Source: an uncultured Clostridia bacterium (GTDB lineage Bacteria; Bacillota_I; Bacilli_A; RF39; UBA660). From it: DNA of 64,000 nucleotides. The position numbers and the translations under genes are program-made. Where the stretch lies: contig CAOJDX010000003.1 of assembly GCA_948433435.1 (NCBI GenBank), positions 1 through 64,000 on the forward strand, written 5' to 3'. Under the pieces are notes generated by a model that worked only from the letters and a program-made list of their open reading frames with translations, had not been told where the DNA came from and made no database searches. Of this stretch, positions 25,471 to 37,532 are shown in pieces (positions within the stretch are counted from its first letter, which is position 1; the number at the start of each line of letters is the position of its first letter).

Positions 25471-26841
25471 ATGAACACTCAGGTCCTTTGGACCAATTTT
25501 CTAAATCAAATAAAAGATGAACTATCATCTCTTGCCTTTGATACCTGGTTTAGTGACACTAAATTATATCGGTTAGATGAGGGAAAAGCTATTATTATTG
25601 TGCCAATGCCTATTCATAAAAAACACTTATCAGATAATTATGATGAACAGATTAAATATATTTTAAATAATATCACTGGTACTAATTTTGATCTTGAATT
25701 TGTTTTGGAAGAAGAAGTAAAAGAAAGTGAACAAAAAAATATGGAGGTTTCACGAGTTGAAGCTATCCCTGAGGGAGTTCCTCATAATAGAGAACAGACT
25801 AATCTTAATCAGAAATATACTTTTGAAAATTTTATTGTTGGAAATAGTAATAAGTTTGCTCAAGCAGCAGCTTTATCTGTGGCGGAAAATCCTGGTAAAA
25901 TGTATAATCCTTTATTTATATATGGAAATAGTGGTCTAGGGAAAACTCATCTGATGCATGCTATTGGGAATTATATTGTAGATAATACGAATAAAAGGGT
26001 TCTGTATGTTACTAGTGATCAATTTATTCAAGATTTTATAGGAATTAACAAAAAGGATAATAATGGAACAAATTTTAATTATGTAGACTTCTTTAAAAAT
26101 AAGTATCGGAATGTTGATGTCTTAATTATTGATGATATTCAATTTTTGGGAGGAGCGACTCAAACTCAGCAAGAATTTTTTCACACTTTTAATACACTCT
26201 ATAGTGATTCTAAGCAAATTATTATCTCATCAGATCGATCTCCAGATGATTTAAAACTTTTAGAAGATCGTCTTAGAACTAGGTTTTGTTGGGGATTAAC
26301 AGTTAATATCTTTCCACCTGACTTTAATCTCAGGATGGAAATTATTAGAAGGAAAATTGCAGCAGGGAACTTTGAGAAGGAAATTCCAGAAGATGTTATT
26401 GAATATATTGCTTCTAATATGGGAAATGACGTTAGACAATTGGAAGGATCAATTACTAGACTTATTGCATATTCTGCTATTATGGGTGGAACAACCGTTA
26501 CTTTGAACTTAGCAATTGATGCCTTAAAAGACTTTATTAGTAAAGGAATCAGTGAAAAAAATGATGTTCATCGAATTCAAAAAGTAGTAGCAGAATTTTT
26601 TCAAATTACTGTTGAAGATATTAGAAGTAAGAAAAGGAGTTCTAATATTGCTTTTCCAAGACAAATAGCCATGTATCTTTGTCGACATATGACCAGTGAA
26701 TCATTTCCTAAAATAGGAACAGAATTTGGGGGAAAAGATCATTCTACAGTAATGCATTCTGTGGAAAAAATTGAAAATGAGATTAAAGTTAATAAAGACT
26801 TGGAAAATATTGTTGAAAAGTTGAAAAAAGATATAGAATAA
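25471..26841 (+). CDS. dnaA: Chromosomal replication initiator DnaA
   Basis: AAA+ protein that opens oriC. I start at MNTQVLWTNFLNQIKDELS (25471), after GAGGGGAG; the open frame upstream runs through the DnaA boxes and is not protein-like. About 456 residues: domain I (1-85), linker, AAA+ domain with GNSGLGKTHLMHAIG and IDDIQFLGG, and domain IV with the box-binding signature ending KDHSTVMHSVEKI. DnaA boxes lie on both sides, giving the bipartite origin typical of Bacilli. Confidence 0.98.
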   Translation: MNTQVLWTNFLNQIKDELSSLAFDTWFSDTKLYRLDEGKAIIIVPMPIHKKHLSDNYDEQIKYILNNITGTNFDLEFVLEEEVKESEQKNMEVSRVEAIPEGVPHNREQTNLNQKYTFENFIVGNSNKFAQAAALSVAENPGKMYNPLFIYGNSGLGKTHLMHAIGNYIVDNTNKRVLYVTSDQFIQDFIGINKKDNNGTNFNYVDFFKNKYRNVDVLIIDDIQFLGGATQTQQEFFHTFNTLYSDSKQIIISSDRSPDDLKLLEDRLRTRFCWGLTVNIFPPDFNLRMEIIRRKIAAGNFEKEIPEDVIEYIASNMGNDVRQLEGSITRLIAYSAIMGGTTVTLNLAIDALKDFISKGISEKNDVHRIQKVVAEFFQITVEDIRSKKRSSNIAFPRQIAMYLCRHMTSESFPKIGTEFGGKDHSTVMHSVEKIENEIKVNKDLENIVEKLKKDIE

Positions 26842-26849
26842 TCTACTTA

Positions 26850-26970
26850 TGTGGAAAAAAAAGAGTATAAACAATCTTTTCCACAAATAAAAATTTGCTT
26901 TTTTCATTACTTTTAAAATAAAATACTAGTTTTCAACTTTTTCCACAGTTATAATAATAATAAAGTTATA
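26850..26970. other. oriC, downstream DnaA boxes and candidate unwinding element
   Basis: Boxes TGTGGAAAA 26850-26858, TTTTCCACA 26877-26885 and TTTTCCACA 26939-26947. The last is followed after GT by triplet-like TAATAATAATAA (about 26949-26963), which resembles the DnaA-trio strand-separation element of B. subtilis. The position between dnaA and dnaN also matches. The trio call is inference. Confidence 0.75.
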
Positions 26971-27005
26971 AATAAGAAAAAATATATAAGAAATGAGGAA
27001 TAAAA

Positions 27006-28136
27006 ATGAAATTAACAATTAAAAAAGAAATATTACAGGAAGCTATTAATAAAGTATCAAAAGCAATATCTACAAAGAATTTAATTCCTGTTTTATCGGG
27101 TATTAAATTTGAACTTAAAAAGAATAAGCTTATCTTAACTGCTTCTGATAACGATATTACTATTCAAACAACTATTGAGGGGTGTAAAGAGGAAGATTTT
27201 AAAGTAGAAAAAGAAGGAAATATTATTGTACAAGGAAAATATATTTCTGATATTGTTCGTAAATTACCAGATAAATTTATTAATATAGAAGTAATAGATG
27301 AGCTTAAAATATTAATTTATACAGAAAATAGTGAATTTAATCTAAATGGAATTAATGAAAGTGAATATCCTACAATTAATTTAGAGGAAAGTAAGAAAAA
27401 AATTGATATTAATGCATCTACCTTTAAAGATTTAGTAAATCAAACAGCTTTTGCAGCTTCTAATGAAGAAACTAAACCAGTTCTTACAGGAATTAACTTT
27501 AATATAGCTGGTAATGTTTTGGAATGTAATTCTACTGATAGTTATCGACTAGCTCGTAAGATTATTCAATTAAGTAAGGAAAGTGAAGAAAACTATAATA
27601 TTGTAATTCCTAGCCATAATATTGTAGAGTTTTGTAGGATTATGGATGAAGATCCTGACAGTAAAGTAGAAGTTCATATTTTTAATAATAAGGTTTTATT
27701 TAAATATAAAAATTTACTATTTCAATCTCGTTTAATTAATGGAACTTATCCTAATACAGCGAATTTGATGCCAGATGCCTCATATATGGTAATTACAGCT
27801 GATTTAAATACTTTCTATAGTGTTATTGATCGTGCTAGTATTTTAACTAGTGATCGGGAAAAAAATATTGTTACTTTAGAAACTGAAGGAGATACTTTGA
27901 TTTTAAAATCTTCTTCTATTGAAATTGGTAGGGTAGAAGAGAAAATGAAAATTACTAAAAATGTAGAAGATGATATTAAAATTTCTTTTAGTGCTAGATA
28001 TATGATGGAAGCCTTAAAAAGTTTTTCAACAGATACTGTGGAAATTCATTATGTTGGGGAAATTAAACCGATTATTTTAAAATCTAATGAAGAAGAGACT
28101 TTAACTCAATTAGTTTTACCTATTAGAACTTATTAG
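27006..28136 (+). CDS. dnaN: DNA polymerase III sliding clamp (beta)
   Basis: Ring-shaped processivity clamp. The 376 residues start MKLTIKKEILQEAINKVSKA and show three related clamp domains, with FAASNEETKPVLTGINF in domain 2 and a C-terminal LVLPIRTY ending in place of the usual LPMR. GAGGAA precedes the ATG. It is followed by a strong terminator, so it may not be co-transcribed with recF. Confidence 0.98.
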   Translation: MKLTIKKEILQEAINKVSKAISTKNLIPVLSGIKFELKKNKLILTASDNDITIQTTIEGCKEEDFKVEKEGNIIVQGKYISDIVRKLPDKFINIEVIDELKILIYTENSEFNLNGINESEYPTINLEESKKKIDINASTFKDLVNQTAFAASNEETKPVLTGINFNIAGNVLECNSTDSYRLARKIIQLSKESEENYNIVIPSHNIVEFCRIMDEDPDSKVEVHIFNNKVLFKYKNLLFQSRLINGTYPNTANLMPDASYMVITADLNTFYSVIDRASILTSDREKNIVTLETEGDTLILKSSSIEIGRVEEKMKITKNVEDDIKISFSARYMMEALKSFSTDTVEIHYVGEIKPIILKSNEEETLTQLVLPIRTY

Positions 28137-28166
28137 TCATAGATTACTATTAAGTTATATATTAAT

Positions 28167-28187
28167 AAGAGGTTTTCCTCTTTTTTT
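28167..28187 (+). terminator. Terminator after dnaN
   Basis: AAGAGG / CCTCTT stem with a four-base loop and a seven-base T run. Confidence 0.85.
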
Positions 28188-28307
28188 GTGGAAAAATGTT
28201 AAAATTTGTAGATTTATGACATAATTCATCATTTTTTGACAGGTGAACGTGATATTTTATTTAGCGAAAACGGTTAATTTATTGTTTTCAAAGGGGGAAT
28301 GATTAAA

Positions 28308-28760
28308 ATGAAAAGTAGTTATGAAATTAATGAGGGGACTTTAGCAATTATATCGATGATGGATGGTCATTCGAAAGTTTTAGAGGATCATGGTGATTAT
28401 GTTATTCAGCAAAAGTCTTTTGATATTTTGGATCATAGTTGCAAGTATTTTGGTAGTAGTTATGAGGGAAGAAAAGAAGGAGCAAAGGCAATAATTGGAG
28501 CTAATTATAAACTTCCAATTATTGTAGAAGATGAACGTAATATGGTATTTTTTCCAACAACTAGTCCAGAAGATAAAGAATGTATTTGGATTGCTGTGAA
28601 TAAAATTAGAGATTATTATGAGCATGAGTATAATACAACGAAGATTGTCTTTGAAAATGGAATAGAAATCTTATTATCACTTTCTTTTAGAGCTGTGCAA
28701 AATCAGATATTCAGGGCCACTAGACTTAGTTATCTTTTGAAAAGTCGAAAAAATAAATGA
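28308..28760 (+). CDS. ComK-family competence regulator
   Basis: Homologue of ComK, the master activator of DNA-uptake genes in Bacillus. The shared core is clear: SYEINEGTLAII at the start, DHSCKYFGSSYEGRKEG (B. subtilis has a near-identical FGSSYAGRKAG), LPIIVEDERNMVFFPTTS and a late FRAVQNQIFRATRL. About 150 residues against 192 in B. subtilis, because the C-terminal tail is short. I prefer ATG 28308, since GGGGG abuts the earlier ATG at 28299. It sits alone between dnaN and the next promoter. Whether it controls competence here is untested, and no uptake genes are in view. Confidence 0.85.
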   Translation: MKSSYEINEGTLAIISMMDGHSKVLEDHGDYVIQQKSFDILDHSCKYFGSSYEGRKEGAKAIIGANYKLPIIVEDERNMVFFPTTSPEDKECIWIAVNKIRDYYEHEYNTTKIVFENGIEILLSLSFRAVQNQIFRATRLSYLLKSRKNK

Positions 28761-28887
28761 TTTTTAGGGATTTATTGTTAATTATTTAGGAAAAGATGCT
28801 TAATTTAATCAGTGTTTATTTCCAGTTATTTATTAGGAAAAGATAATCATAAATGACGGTAAATGGTTTTTGTATGTATGAATTGGC

Positions 28888-28914
28888 TTGACAAAATTGC
28901 CTGGGGGGTATAAT
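28888..28914 (+). promoter_or_regulatory. Intact G-tract promoter
   Basis: TTGACA (28888-28893), AAATTGCCT, GGGGGG (28903-28908), TATAAT (28909-28914). The spacer to TATAAT is only 15 nt; TAATAT two bases on gives 17. The G6 touching the -10 could be a CsoR/FrmR-type operator. A near copy is split by the cassette at 7254-9130. Confidence 0.65.
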
Positions 28915-28949
28915 ATAGCCAATTTCATAAGAGAGGGGGAATTTATACT

Positions 28950-29747
28950 ATGAAATTAAAAGAGGAAAAAAGTGATTTATTATCAATGGATGATAAACAG
29001 ATTATGAAACAAAGAGTTATTCGATTAAAGGGTAAGCATTGTGCATTAATGGGGGCAATATATTTTTCTATTTTAGGTATAGGTGGTGTAGGACTAGCTA
29101 AATTACATAATCTAGTGGATGAGATTAATCATAATTTGGAGGAAATACATTCAGGTTTGGAAGATATATTAGATTCACTAGAGGAAATTGAGTTATTGCT
29201 TTCAGATCGTTCAGAGAAAACGGAAGAAAATATATCTCAGAGGTTAGATGAAATTGAACGAAGATTACAAGATCGTGAAGAGTATCTTGATTTATTAAGA
29301 AATTTAGATAAAGATTCTTTTGAATATACAGAAATGTGTGGTAATCTTTTGAAAGTTAGAGAAAAGCTAAATATTTCTTCTGAAGAAGATCACCAATATG
29401 CTAATATTTTAAGTATTGGAGATTGTGTAAATTTAGTAGATGAGGATGTTCCCATATATGAGGATATTTATTCTGTTGATAGGCAAGAAAATGCTGTAAC
29501 AAGTTTATATGGAACAGGAGAAATTAGATGTATTCAGTCTATTATTATGTCTAATCAGGATATGGTGACGGAAGTCGATAATATGGACGATTATGAATTA
29601 TTTAAGAGTATTGGTTTTGAAGTTAAAGGTTACAATTTGGTGAATCAATTTTCTTTGGAAGAAGATGGAAGTTTAACTAGTGAATTTCGTTGTGGAAAAG
29701 ATGCTATCAAACTTGAGAAAAAAATGAATACTCGCTTACAAAGATAA
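28950..29747 (+). CDS. Membrane-anchored coiled-coil protein, unknown
   Basis: A 265-residue protein of no family known to me. A short charged N-terminus is followed by one hydrophobic segment (about 31-52, ALMGAIYFSILGIGGVGLAK), then a strongly heptad-like stretch (about 53-115, with LEEIHSGLEDILDSLEEIE) and an acidic C-terminal domain containing three scattered cysteines. GAGAGGGGGA precedes the ATG, and the G-tract promoter lies just upstream. It is followed by its own terminator, so it forms a single-gene unit in the dnaN-recF interval. Confidence 0.7.
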   Translation: MKLKEEKSDLLSMDDKQIMKQRVIRLKGKHCALMGAIYFSILGIGGVGLAKLHNLVDEINHNLEEIHSGLEDILDSLEEIELLLSDRSEKTEENISQRLDEIERRLQDREEYLDLLRNLDKDSFEYTEMCGNLLKVREKLNISSEEDHQYANILSIGDCVNLVDEDVPIYEDIYSVDRQENAVTSLYGTGEIRCIQSIIMSNQDMVTEVDNMDDYELFKSIGFEVKGYNLVNQFSLEEDGSLTSEFRCGKDAIKLEKKMNTRLQR

Positions 29748-29768
29748 TATAAAAATTAAAAAATACAT

Positions 29769-29798
29769 AAAGGTAGATTAAATTTTCTATCTTTTTTA
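29769..29798 (+). terminator. Terminator after the coiled-coil gene
   Basis: AGGTAGA / TCTATCT stem (one G-U pair), then TTTTTT. Confidence 0.65.
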
Positions 29799-29865
29799 TT
29801 TATATTTTAATTAAAAGTTGAGTTAATAATATTGATTTTTTCGTGCATAAATAGCCTGTTTATGA

Positions 29866-29871
29866 TATAAT
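29866..29871 (+). promoter_or_regulatory. -10 box of recF-gyrB-gyrA operon
   Basis: TATAAT with an upstream TG (TGATATAAT), i.e. an extended -10; no clear -35 was found. Confidence 0.5.
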
Positions 29872-29916
29872 GAATACGTATGTATAGGAATACTGAACTA
29901 GGGGATAGGTGATTGA

Positions 29917-29939
29917 ATGAGTAGTTTTTATAGCAAATA

Positions 29940-29940
<1 letters not shown>
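29917..29940 (+). CDS. Seven-codon leader ORF coupled to recF
   Basis: ATG at 29917 with AGGGGATAGGTG upstream encodes MSSFYSK, then TAA whose last A is the first base of the recF ATG (TAATG). recF has no ribosome site of its own, so ribosomes ending this mini-ORF probably restart on recF. In B. subtilis the S4-domain gene yaaA occupies this place. Confidence 0.6.
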
Positions 29941-32989
<3,049 letters not shown>

Positions 32990-33001
32990 GAGGTTATGGA
33001 A

Positions 33002-35476
33002 ATGGATAAATTAGAACAAAACAATATAGTTAAAGAGGTAAAAGACTCTTTTCTTGAATATTCAATGAGTGTAATTATTTCCCGTGCTTTACCTGACCTT
33101 AGAGATGGTTTAAAGCCTGTTCATCGACGTATTTTATATTCGATGTATGAATCGGGTTATACTCCTGATAAACCTCATAAAAAGAGTGCTAGAATTGTCG
33201 GAGATGTTATGGGTAAATATCATCCACATGGTGATAGTTCGATATATGAAGCAATGGTTAGAATGGCTCAAGATTTTTCTTATCGTAATATGCTTGTAGA
33301 TGGTCATGGAAATTTTGGTAATATTGAGGGATACGGGGCAGCAGCAATGCGTTATACAGAGTCTCGACTTTCTAAAATTTCTTTAGAGCTTTTAAGAGAT
33401 ATTAATAAGAATACGGTTAATTTTACTCCTAACTTTGATGATACGGAAAAGGAGCCTGAGATTCTTCCTTCTAGATTTCCTAATATTTTAGTAAATGGGA
33501 CAATGGGAATTGCTGTTGGTATGGCTACTAATATTCCTCCACATAATCTAGGGGAAGTTATTGATGGATGTGTTGCTTATATTGATAATCCTGATATTGA
33601 TTTGGATGGTTTGATGCAATATATTAAGGGTCCAGATTTTCCAACGGGTGCGACTATTTTAGGCAATAGTGGTATTCGTAAGGCCTATGAGACTGGTCGT
33701 GGTTCTATTACTATTCGAAGTAAGGCTCGTATAGAAGAGGATCATGGTAAACATTATATTATTATTGATGAAGTTCCATATGGAATTAACACTTTAGATC
33801 TTAAAAATAAGGTTGCAGAGCTTGTCCATAATAAGGTTATTGATGGTATTAGTGATTATCATACTGACTTGAAAGAGGGTATTAAAATTACTATTACTTT
33901 GAAAAAAGATGCTAATCCGCAGGTTGTACTTAATAATTTATATAAGCATACTTCTTTTCAAACTAATTATGGAATTATTTTCTTGATGCTTGATCAAGGA
34001 GTTCCTAGAACTTTAGGATTAAAGGATATTATTGCTAAATATGTTGATTATCAAAAAGAAATTATTATTCGTCGTACTAAATTTGATTTAGATAAGGATG
34101 AAAAAAGAGCTCATATTTTGGAAGGCTTAAAGATTGCTCTTGATCATATTGATGCTATTATTCAATTAATTAAATCTTCTAAAAGTGATGAAGAGGCAAT
34201 GAAAGGTTTAATTAATACTTATAATTTGAGTGAAGCTCAATCGCAAGCTATTCTTGAGATGAAACTTCGTAGATTAACTGGTTTAGAGAGAGATAAAATT
34301 GAAAATGAGTTACAGGCTTTACTTGCTGAGATTGAACAGTTAAGAGCAATTTTGGCTAGTGAGGAGAAAATTTTACAAATTATTAAAGATGAAATGTTGG
34401 AGATTAAGAATAAGTATGCAGATGAGCGAAGGACTAACATTGATATGACTGCTATTGAGTATATTGAAGATGAATCTTTAATTCCTGTTGATGATATTAT
34501 TGTTACTTTAACTAATAGAGGCTATATTAAACGTGTTAAGAGTGATGTTTATCGGGCTCAGAATCGTGGTGGTGTAGGAATTAAGGGAATGTCTACTAAT
34601 GAGGAAGATTTTGCTCAGCATTTAGTTAATATGAAAACACATGATTATATTTTATTCTTTTCTAATTATGGTAGGGTATATCGATTGAAGGGTTATGAAA
34701 TTCCTGAATTTGCTAGACAATCTAAAGGACTTCCTATTATTAATCTACTGAGTCTAGATAAGGATGAAAAAATTAGTTCTATTATTAATGTTTCTACTGA
34801 AAATAATGATGCTAAGTATTTAGTGTTTGTGACTAAAAATGGTCTTACTAAGCGAACACCTCTTGAAGAATTTGATTCTATTCGTTCTGGTGGTAAGATT
34901 GCTATTACTTTAAAAGATGATGATGAGTTAATTAGTGTTAGAAAGACAACTGGTGATGATGAAATTATTATTGGTGCTACTAATGGTCGCATGGTTCGTT
35001 TTCATGAAAGTGAAGTAAGATCTATGGGTAGAAGTGCTAGTGGAGTTAAGGGAATCGAGTTAGGCGAAAGTTATGTTGTTGGTTCTGAAGTAGTTAAGCC
35101 TGATCAATATATTCTAATTGTTACAGAAAAGGGTTATGGAAAACAAACATTAGTTGATGAATATAGACTTACTCATAGAGGTAGTAAGGGTGTTAAAGCC
35201 TTAAATATGACTGATAAGAATGGTTCAATTGTTTCTTTAAAAACAATTGATGATTTAGATGGGTACGATTTAATGATTATTACAGATAGTGGTGTTATTA
35301 TTCGAATGCCATTGAATCAAATTTCTATATTAAAGAGGGCTACTCAAGGTGTTAGATTAATTAATTTAAAAGACGATCAAATGGTTTCTACTATAGCTAT
35401 TGTTAGCAAAGAGCAGGAAAATGAAAGTGATAATGATCATAGTGATGAAATAAAAGAAGATACTAGTTCTGAGTAG
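33002..35476 (+). CDS. gyrA: DNA gyrase subunit A
   Basis: DNA-cutting subunit of gyrase. I start at [20 protein letters not shown] (33002), because AGGAGG is 8 nt upstream; the ATG at 32996 is too close. The active-site tyrosine lies in [12 protein letters not shown], the quinolone-region segment [12 protein letters not shown] is present, and a GyrA-box-like [10 protein letters not shown] opens the C-terminal pinwheel. An acidic tail ends the 825-residue protein. Confidence 0.98.
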   Translation: MDKLEQNNIVKEVKDSFLEYSMSVIISRALPDLRDGLKPVHRRILYSMYESGYTPDKPHKKSARIVGDVMGKYHPHGDSSIYEAMVRMAQDFSYRNMLVDGHGNFGNIEGYGAAAMRYTESRLSKISLELLRDINKNTVNFTPNFDDTEKEPEILPSRFPNILVNGTMGIAVGMATNIPPHNLGEVIDGCVAYIDNPDIDLDGLMQYIKGPDFPTGATILGNSGIRKAYETGRGSITIRSKARIEEDHGKHYIIIDEVPYGINTLDLKNKVAELVHNKVIDGISDYHTDLKEGIKITITLKKDANPQVVLNNLYKHTSFQTNYGIIFLMLDQGVPRTLGLKDIIAKYVDYQKEIIIRRTKFDLDKDEKRAHILEGLKIALDHIDAIIQLIKSSKSDEEAMKGLINTYNLSEAQSQAILEMKLRRLTGLERDKIENELQALLAEIEQLRAILASEEKILQIIKDEMLEIKNKYADERRTNIDMTAIEYIEDESLIPVDDIIVTLTNRGYIKRVKSDVYRAQNRGGVGIKGMSTNEEDFAQHLVNMKTHDYILFFSNYGRVYRLKGYEIPEFARQSKGLPIINLLSLDKDEKISSIINVSTENNDAKYLVFVTKNGLTKRTPLEEFDSIRSGGKIAITLKDDDELISVRKTTGDDEIIIGATNGRMVRFHESEVRSMGRSASGVKGIELGESYVVGSEVVKPDQYILIVTEKGYGKQTLVDEYRLTHRGSKGVKALNMTDKNGSIVSLKTIDDLDGYDLMIITDSGVIIRMPLNQISILKRATQGVRLINLKDDQMVSTIAIVSKEQENESDNDHSDEIKEDTSSE

Positions 35477-36089
35477 AATTAGTATTTTTTTTATCGTTTA
35501 TACAAACAAACGTTTTATTGAGTTTAGTTTTTAAGTTGATTACTTGTTTTATTAATAAATTAGTGTTTTTAGCTATTACTATCTGTGGATATTTTATGTT
35601 TTCTAAATATTTTAGTTGTTTAAATGTGTTTGATTTTTGTATATATATCTTTTGATGATAATATTTTTTGTTTTGGTGATAACATGTAAAATTCTATTAG
35701 TATGGTTGTATAAAGTAATATTTATATTCTGTGGATAAAAATTATTTTAGTTGTATTGCTAGTTTAAAAGTTTTAGTATGAAGTTATGTAACATATTTGA
35801 ATGATTGCTAAGGAGCATTGTAAAAGTCTTATTTCTCCTTTCTAATATAGTTGATTGATAGTATTAAGAGATTACAATATATTAAATGAAATTTTATGTA
35901 TTATTTAGTTTTTGCTTAAATGTAGAGGCAATGTATAATACGTTGTTGATATTATTGAATGGCATATATTTAATTTAAAAAATTTCTAAGTAATTTTGAA
36001 TGGAGTATAATATTTTGTTTGTGAATATTTAATTGTTGAATATGGAAGTCAGAAGAAAATTATAATATTTAGTTATTAGTATTTGAAAT

Positions 36090-36103
36090 ATTTCCCGGGA
36101 AAT
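36090..36103. promoter_or_regulatory. Noc-binding site
   Basis: Exact ATTTCCCGGGAAAT, the B. subtilis Noc consensus, at the centre of a perfect 22-bp palindrome (36086-36107). Confidence 0.85.
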
Positions 36104-36166
36104 ATTTTTAAATGAAATTTTAGTATAGTATTTAGTTAGATAGTAGGTATTAATTTAGAAACCAAT

Positions 36167-36182
36167 TGTTTCACGTGAAACA
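36167..36182. promoter_or_regulatory. parS site 1
   Basis: TGTTTCACGTGAAACA, a perfect palindrome matching the ParB/Spo0J parS consensus. Confidence 0.92.
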
Positions 36183-36273
36183 TTAATGTAGTTTTAATGA
36201 ATATAATTAGGTTGATGATACTAAGTAATTATGAATTTTAATAGATTTTCTATTTCGATAGTATTAATAAATT

Positions 36274-36287
36274 ATTTTCCGGGAAAT
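36274..36287. promoter_or_regulatory. Noc-binding site, one mismatch
   Basis: ATTTTCCGGGAAAT, differing from the consensus at one base; the flanks extend the palindrome (ATTATTTTCC / GGGAAATAAT). Confidence 0.65.
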
Positions 36288-36852
36288 AATTTATACTAGG
36301 TTTAAATTTAATATTAATTATAATTAATTTTTTAAGAGAAAAATATATGTAATTTTAGAGTTACTTTTTTGTATAAGTTAATATTCTTTTGTTCATTATA
36401 TTTACTAAGATATTATTTAATAATATTAAGTATGTTTCCAATAATTTTTTAATATAGTAATTTATCAGGAATTAGAAAAAATATGATTTGAATAATTATA
36501 AATTGTTGATGGTTGGTTAAAGAGTTGAAATATATTGATTCGATGAGTATTATTTAGAGATTATTAACTGTTTTTACTTTGATAAAATATTGTTGTGTTG
36601 ATAGGACGTATTAGTTTACTTATGATAAGTAATAGGAAAGCTGGTAAAGAAGAATTATGCATATAGAAATGTGTAATATATATTTATTTTTTATCTGAAA
36701 TGGAAAATTTCAAAAAAGTAAAGTTATGAAGGGTCTATAAGTACTCTATCAAAATTAAGGTGTTGTAAATAAAAGATATGGAAAAAAATTATTGTTTTAA
36801 AATGGAGTTTTATTTTTGTTTAAAATGATGAAAATATTGCTATGTTTTTTGA

Positions 36853-36868
36853 TGTTTCACGTGAAACA
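36853..36868. promoter_or_regulatory. parS site 2
   Basis: TGTTTCACGTGAAACA, identical to the site at 36167 and 686 bp from it, just before the SRP RNA. Confidence 0.92.
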
Positions 36869-36947
36869 CTTGATTTTGATATTAGTATAAAATTAATTTA
36901 TGTTAAAATGTATTGAAAAATTTGAAAGTATATTATACAATTATATT

Positions 36948-37484
<537 letters not shown>

Positions 37485-37532
37485 AATATTAATTTTATAT
37501 AATATTTGGTATAATTTTTATAGGTGATGGGT

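Larger units (their letters stand above)
35477..36947. other. Gene-free segment carrying chromosome-organisation sites
   Basis: About 1.47 kb between gyrA and the SRP RNA with no plausible gene on either strand and very low GC. It holds a perfect DnaA box (TGTGGATAA, 35730-35738) and a weaker one (TGTGGATAT, 35584), two Noc sites (36090, 36274) and two parS sites (36167, 36853). The rest shows only AT-rich sequence to my reading. Confidence 0.75.
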
